Below, piece by piece: positions 6,027 through 9,656 of a stretch of DNA of 9,656 nt. Source of the DNA: Bacteroidales bacterium GP1 (lineage in GTDB: Bacteria; Bacteroidota; Bacteroidia; Bacteroidales; Muribaculaceae); contig DAAI01000036.1 of NCBI GenBank assembly GCA_001701105.1, positions 1-9,656 on the forward strand, written 5' to 3'. The notes beneath the pieces are model-generated. The model worked only from the letters and a program-made list of their open reading frames with translations, had not been told where the DNA came from and searched no databases. Position 1 is the first letter of the stretch. Each line of letters starts with the position of its first letter. Both the position numbers and the translations under genes were made by a program.

Positions 6027-7541
6027 TCAGAACACGGGCACAAATGTAAGGCGTGTCAGGACGCCGCGCCAGATGGTGTTGTAAAGCCGATCGTCGTATG
6101 AATATCCTCCGATCAGGTAGATGTACGGACATTGCCAAGAGATGGTGGTGCCGTCGATGGTATATCCGGATCTTGTGGCCTGACCCGTATATGCGCGGGT
6201 CCAGTTGTCGGCGATATCTGCTTTCTTGGGAATATTCACCACGATGTTATCGCATCCCGACATTGCCGGGATAACCTGGGGGAGCTGCATCTGGGAGGAT
6301 GCCTTTATCCAGTTGACGCCATTGTCGTAGCTAATATATACAATCCTGTTGGCAAGGCCGTTGATGTCGCGTCCTCCTATCAGCATCCATACATTGTACT
6401 CCACGAGTTCGGACGTCGATGTGTTTCGGCGGAAATAATAGTAAGGCACGATTGAAGATCCGCGCAATGCCGGGAGATTGCTTTTGTTGAGGCATACCCA
6501 TTCGGCGCCGTCGAAAGCCCATGTTGCGGATGAGAAACTTCCGTCGGCAGTGATGCCCCCGGTGAGAAAGGCCACCGGCGAGAGCGTCCATTTGTTTTGC
6601 AGGGTTACGAAATTCGATGTTCCGGTCACCGGGAAGTCATCGGGAATTTGGCAGGGGTTGAATGAATCGCCGGCTTCGGGCGCGGGATATTTGTCGAAGT
6701 AATAATTACCGCCGTCGGCTCTTAATCCTACTACTGAATTTATATATCCTCCTATTAAAGTGTGCCATACTACTCCCGTAGGCTCCCATGACGTAGCGAG
6801 GGTGCGATGGAAAAGATTGCCGGCGTCATCAAGGATATATAGGGTGTCGTCGACTGCGGTGAGCGATGATACTTCCGGTACGAAAGGAAGGTTCTCCTGA
6901 GATTTCGTCCACGCGGTGTAATATAGGTCGGAAGTGGTGGCCACTGTGTATGAGCCATCGCTTTCAAGCAGCAGGCATACGGATGTTGAATCGGAAAGGA
7001 GCACAGTTTTCTGCCGGAGGGGGTCGGGGAGACGTGAAGGGAGCTCCATCCGGTCGGCCTCGTTCCAGACTAGGGAGTCGGCATATTCCTTATGGACATT
7101 TACCTTTATTAGGTAGGAAATTGATTTGTCGCCTTGAGTGAGGGTGAAAGTCACTTTGCCGGTGAAATCGATAGAATCAGTAGGGTTAGTCTTATAGTTC
7201 ACCTCGCCGGTGCGTTTCGAGCCCCCCTCCATAATGATGGTGGCCTTATCGACTCCTCCGCTGTAGGTGATTACCGGAATTAGCCCTGTAATGTCGGTAT
7301 CGGGCCTTAGGGAGTCGGCATTATATATCACTCTGCGGTTTAGGTCGATGGCGAAATATACCGAGTCGAGGCCGACGTTATTCGCATCGCGTTTCAACGA
7401 GAATGCTGAAACGGCCAATGTGCCCGTATCTTTCAGTTCGGTTGTCTCCGATTTTTTATTACAAGCTGAAAAAAACAAGATTACGGCCATAAGCGCGACG
7501 GCCATGGCAGTGTTGATATTGAGTTGTTTTAAATGTTTCAC
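6027..7541 (-). CDS. DUF6242-type lipoprotein with kelch-like repeats
   Basis: This 504-residue protein is predicted to be exported as a lipoprotein. The signal sequence has a basic n-region (MKHLK), a hydrophobic core, and lipobox FFSAC with C27 as the lipidated residue. Residues of about 35-150 form a beta-rich, Ig-like N-terminal domain. Residues of about 155-504 contain spaced GG motifs at LIGG (262-265), LTGG (326-329), LIGG (387-390) and LIGG (476-479), each followed by a W- or Y-bearing strand, suggesting a kelch-like beta-propeller. This layout matches my memory of the Bacteroidetes DUF6242 family; the function is unknown. I chose the GTG at 7541 because it supplies the basic n-region and lies just after the predicted promoter. 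A TTG at 7562 would fall at or before the transcript start, and the ATG at 7505 gives an uncharged n-region. It heads the envelope cluster, 71 nt before the porG-like gene. Confidence 0.75.
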   Translation of the reverse strand: MKHLKQLNINTAMAVALMAVILFFSACNKKSETTELKDTGTLAVSAFSLKRDANNVGLDSVYFAIDLNRRVIYNADSLRPDTDITGLIPVITYSGGVDKATIIMEGGSKRTGEVNYKTNPTDSIDFTGKVTFTLTQGDKSISYLIKVNVHKEYADSLVWNEADRMELPSRLPDPLRQKTVLLSDSTSVCLLLESDGSYTVATTSDLYYTAWTKSQENLPFVPEVSSLTAVDDTLYILDDAGNLFHRTLATSWEPTGVVWHTLIGGYINSVVGLRADGGNYYFDKYPAPEAGDSFNPCQIPDDFPVTGTSNFVTLQNKWTLSPVAFLTGGITADGSFSSATWAFDGAEWVCLNKSNLPALRGSSIVPYYYFRRNTSTSELVEYNVWMLIGGRDINGLANRIVYISYDNGVNWIKASSQMQLPQVIPAMSGCDNIVVNIPKKADIADNWTRAYTGQATRSGYTIDGTTISWQCPYIYLIGGYSYDDRLYNTIWRGVLTRLTFVPVF

Positions 7542-7566
7542 TTCTGAAGAGTTGTGTTTCAACTTG

Positions 7567-7574
7567 CAAATTTA
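7567..7574 (-). promoter_or_regulatory. Probable -7 promoter box for the envelope cluster
   Basis: On the minus strand TAAATTTG matches the Bacteroidetes -7 consensus TAnnTTTG. It lies 25 nt before the chosen GTG start of the DUF6242-type gene, in the AT-rich gap 7542-7662. No good -33 TTTG is seen 19-21 nt upstream, which lowers confidence. No intrinsic terminator for the preceding lolD gene is visible in this gap. Confidence 0.5.
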
Positions 7575-7662
7575 ACAATTTAAAGTGTAAAAACCCATAG
7601 AAAATCCGCGAAAATGAAATTTTAAGTTTTTTTATAACGTTTTATCATGCTATCCTCGCCCC

Positions 7663-8370
7663 TCAATCCTCCGGTGCCGCGGGAATATCATCCCCGGGTT
7701 CGGGAGTAGTGGCCTGGATCGATGTGATATGGCCGTCGGCCATATAGACGGTGCGGTCGGCGATGGATGAGAGGGTCGGATCGTGGGTCACTATCACGAA
7801 AGTCTGGCCTAATTCTTCGCGTAGTTTGGCAAACAATGCCTGAATTTCGTCACGGTTACGCGAATCGAGGCTGCCTGTCGGTTCATCGGCAAAAACGACC
7901 TTAGGGTTATTTACCAAAGCTCTCGCCACGGCCACCCGCTGTCGTTCCCCTCCCGACATCTGTGCCGGCTTATGGCTCAATCTGTCGGTGAGTCCGAGTA
8001 ATTCCAGTAGCTCGGAGGCTCGCTCCATGGCCTTGCGTTTCGACATCCCGCCTATCATGGCGGGGAGCGCGACATTTTCGCACGCATTGAATTCGGCTAA
8101 GAGCTGATGAAATTGGAACACGAAGCCGATGTTGCTGTTGCGGAAGGCCGACAGCTGTTTATCTTTCATTCCCGTTACGGGCATTGCATCGTAAAGGACT
8201 TCGCCACGGTCGGGTTTTTCGAGCGTGCCGGCCACTTGCAGCAGCGTGGTCTTTCCCGCCCCGCTTGGGCCAAGAATCGTGACAATTTCTCTTGTTCCGA
8301 TTTCAAGGCTTACTCCCTTCAGCACTTCCGTATCGCCGAATGATTTGTAAATGTTATTGATAGCAAGCAT
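7663..8370 (-). CDS. lolD: LolD-type ABC transporter ATP-binding protein
   Basis: This 235-residue cytoplasmic ATPase belongs to the LolD/MacB-like group. In the Lol system it drives release of lipoproteins from the inner membrane. All nucleotide-binding elements are intact: Walker A GPSGAGKTT (34-42), Q-loop Q86 in FVFQFHQLL, signature MSGGERQ (138-144), Walker B VVFADEP (158-164) with E163, a D-loop GSLD, and H196 of the switch loop. The tail after about residue 220 is rich in Pro, Asp and Glu and lies beyond the usual domain end. No permease (LolC/E or FtsX-like) gene is adjacent in the window, so the partner must be encoded elsewhere. LolD is the best name, but a related exporter ATPase is possible. 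It lies 31 nt after tcdA and is probably co-transcribed with it. Confidence 0.82.
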   Translation of the reverse strand: MLAINNIYKSFGDTEVLKGVSLEIGTREIVTILGPSGAGKTTLLQVAGTLEKPDRGEVLYDAMPVTGMKDKQLSAFRNSNIGFVFQFHQLLAEFNACENVALPAMIGGMSKRKAMERASELLELLGLTDRLSHKPAQMSGGERQRVAVARALVNNPKVVFADEPTGSLDSRNRDEIQALFAKLREELGQTFVIVTHDPTLSSIADRTVYMADGHITSIQATTPEPGDDIPAAPED

Positions 8371-8401
8371 TATAAATTATTTCTATATGTTTGTGGCATT
8401 C

Positions 8402-9130
8402 CTATTGGCGCAATCCGGTGAGATGAAGGATTATATGATTGGCAAGATAAATGCCGAAAATCGCAGGGATTGTGGCGAGCGTGCCGAAACTCGAGCGTTT
8501 GTTGGGTTCATCGAGGGGAATCACTGATCTGCGGCAAGGGCGCTCTGTACTCGCCACTACGGTAAGACCGTGGTTGATACCGTCCTTTCTCAGTCTCTGC
8601 CTCACCACTCTTGCAAGTCCATCCTCGGTGGTGGCTGAGATGTCGAAATAGCCTATCTTGGCCGGATTCAACCGGCCTCCGGCTCCCATTGAGCTGATAA
8701 TCTTTATCTTATTCTTTATACAATATTCAATCAGCGCTATTTTCGGAGCAACCGTGTCGATAGCGTCAATCACTGCGTCATAGCCACAGGAGAGGAGACT
8801 TTCAATGTTATCAGGCGTTATAAAGGTCTGAATCGCCGTTATTTCGATGTCGGGATTGATAGCCTTAAAACGGCGTGCGAACAATTCCACTTTAGGCTTC
8901 CCCAACGTTTCCATGTCGGCGATAAGCTGGCGGTTGATATTTGTCAGAGAGACGCAATCGGCATCAACTATTGCAATATGACCCACTCCGGATCTTGCCA
9001 ACATTTCCGCGGCATATCCTCCTACACCTCCGACGCCGGCAATGAGCACACGGGCATCGCGGAGACTTTGCATAGCCTCCGCCCCCAATAGCCTTTCCGT
9101 GCGGGAATCCCGGCTTTCAGCGCAGCTCAT
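8402..9130 (-). CDS. tcdA: tRNA threonylcarbamoyladenosine dehydratase TcdA (CsdL)
   Basis: TcdA is an E1-like (MoeB/ThiF superfamily) enzyme that uses ATP to dehydrate t6A37 of ANN-decoding tRNAs to the cyclic form ct6A. The 242-residue product shows the family start RTERLLGAEAM (10-20), the nucleotide loop GVGGVG (32-37), IVDADCVSLTNINRQL (54-69) with D56 and R67, and LGKPKVE (76-82). DAIDTV (122-127) and SSMGAGGR (146-153) follow. The C-terminal part PCRRSVIPLDEPNKRSSFGT matches the TcdA rather than MoeB/ThiF type, and no zinc-binding Cys pairs are seen. The ATG at 9130 shares its A with the stop of the upstream HMA gene (TGATG); a TTG at 9154 would add only eight residues and overlap further. 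Translational coupling to a metal-binding protein gene is the notable context. Confidence 0.93.
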   Translation of the reverse strand: MSCAESRDSRTERLLGAEAMQSLRDARVLIAGVGGVGGYAAEMLARSGVGHIAIVDADCVSLTNINRQLIADMETLGKPKVELFARRFKAINPDIEITAIQTFITPDNIESLLSCGYDAVIDAIDTVAPKIALIEYCIKNKIKIISSMGAGGRLNPAKIGYFDISATTEDGLARVVRQRLRKDGINHGLTVVASTERPCRRSVIPLDEPNKRSSFGTLATIPAIFGIYLANHIILHLTGLRQ

Positions 9131-9354
9131 CAAGAGCCCGCCGGCCTTAGCCAAGAACCTTCAAAGCCGGTTTCGGCAAGTGTTTTCTCCACTTCGGCGG
9201 CAGTTTCGGCATTTTCCGGAATTCCATGAACCTCAAGCACTTTGTCAGCCTTTTCGAGATCCAGACTCCATTCTGCATTCGGGAATTTCTCGTTCATCTT
9301 ATCGAGGATGGCTGCCTTGCAACCGCCACATCTTGCATTTGTCTTAAATTTCAT
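9130..9354 (-). CDS. Small HMA-domain metal-binding protein (putative copper chaperone)
   Basis: This 74-residue protein consists of a single heavy-metal-associated domain with a beta-alpha-beta-beta-alpha-beta pattern. The metal-binding motif CGGC uses C9 and C12. It is preceded by NAR instead of the classical GMT, so the Met usually found two residues before the first Cys is absent. The predicted job is carrying Cu(+) in the cytoplasm, probably to or from the adjacent copper ATPase. Its ATG overlaps the ATPase stop (ATGA, 4 nt), and its own stop overlaps the tcdA start by 1 nt. The family and context make the copper link reasonable, but the metal is not proven by sequence. Confidence 0.85.
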   Translation of the reverse strand: MKFKTNARCGGCKAAILDKMNEKFPNAEWSLDLEKADKVLEVHGIPENAETAAEVEKTLAETGFEGSWLRPAGS

Positions 9355-9656
9355 ATCTTTATCTTGTTTAATCTTAATGAATTAGTAACGACACATATCG
9401 ACGACAATGCCATGGCCGCCGAGGCAAACATCGGATTGAGCATCCATCCCAACGGATAGAGCACTCCGGCGGCCAAAGGGATTCCGAGGGTGTTGTAAAT
9501 GAAAGCCCAGAATAGATTCTCATGAATCACCCTTATGGTCTTTGTCGAAAGCGTTATGGCCTTGGTTATGGCTTTCATGTCGCCCCCGGCGAGTGTGAGT
9601 TGCGCTGTTTCGATAGCGATGTCACTTCCTCCCGACAAATTGCGTCCGGATGCCGC
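9351..9656 (-). CDS. copA: Cu(+)-exporting P1B-type ATPase, C-terminal end (partial)
   Basis: Only the last 101 codons are inside the window; the gene continues past the right edge. The visible part covers the end of the nucleotide-binding domain (GGSDIAIETAQLTLAGGD) and the last two membrane helices. Two patterns of the P1B-1 copper subgroup are intact. N(x)6YN(x)4P occurs in NLFWAFIYNTLGIP, and P(x)6MxxSS(x)5N in the final helix from NPM to TNSLRL; these Tyr, Asn, Met and Ser residues contribute to Cu(+) sites. The enzyme would sit in the inner membrane and export Cu(+) using ATP. The segment AASGRNLSGG just before SDIA differs from the usual ADVGIAMG-type sequence. The motifs needed for phosphorylation (DKTGT) and the entry CPC lie outside. 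The subgroup call is good, but integrity upstream is unknown. Confidence 0.88.
   Translation of the reverse strand, partial: AASGRNLSGGSDIAIETAQLTLAGGDMKAITKAITLSTKTIRVIHENLFWAFIYNTLGIPLAAGVLYPLGWMLNPMFASAAMALSSICVVTNSLRLNKIKI

Noticed and set aside
6041..6048. TACATTTG on the minus strand, a match to the -7 consensus, about 86 nt before the porG-like start
   Set aside because: It lies inside the end of the DUF6242 coding region and no -33 element is seen at the right distance; a few chance matches are expected in a window of this size.
7621..7640. Poly-T and AACGTT palindrome after lolD as a possible terminator
   Set aside because: The symmetric part is only 6 bp, with no stable stem before a U-tract on the minus-strand transcript.

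Overview
The window looks like a chromosomal segment of a Bacteroidales bacterium. The evidence is a PorG/DUF6089-type outer-membrane protein directly before uppS and bamA, a DUF6242-type lipoprotein, two tandem Skp/OmpH genes, Bacteroidetes-style -7 promoter boxes (TAnnTTTG), and no obvious Shine-Dalgarno sequences. G+C content is around half by eye, and the gene styles would fit a Muribaculaceae-like gut organism, but the family-level guess is weak. All eleven supported genes lie on the minus strand, so transcription runs from high to low coordinates. The window cuts a gene at each end.

Region 1 (9656 to 7663, reading downstream) begins with the C-terminus of a Cu(+)-type P1B ATPase. Its stop overlaps the start of a small HMA metal-binding protein by 4 nt (ATGA). 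That gene's stop overlaps the start of tcdA, a tRNA t6A dehydratase, by 1 nt (TGATG). A LolD-type ABC ATPase follows 31 nt later. The four genes look like one transcription unit joining copper handling, tRNA modification and envelope transport.

Region 2 (7662 to 1) begins with an AT-rich gap carrying a good -7 box, followed by a DUF6242-type lipoprotein. Next comes a conserved envelope-biogenesis cluster: porG-like barrel protein, uppS (undecaprenyl diphosphate synthase), bamA (Omp85 outer-membrane insertase), two Skp/OmpH-like periplasmic chaperones, and murI (glutamate racemase, truncated by the window edge). porG/uppS overlap by 19 nt and uppS/bamA by 1 nt (TAATG), so these are probably translationally coupled. 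The shared theme is building the envelope: lipid carrier and D-glutamate for peptidoglycan, and chaperones plus insertase for outer-membrane proteins. The second ompH gene has its own likely promoter, whose upstream part contains a 16-bp copy of the 3' end of the preceding ompH gene.

No RNA genes, insertion sequences, CRISPR arrays, phage genes or intrinsic terminators were found, and no gene-free stretch exceeds 300 bases. I do not see a clearly new system. The most interesting points are the small-scale duplication between the two ompH genes, a Tyr/Asn-rich repeated loop in the BamA barrel, the coupling of the copper genes to tcdA, a divergent motif at the edge of the copper ATPase, and the uncharacterised kelch-like lipoprotein heading the envelope cluster.
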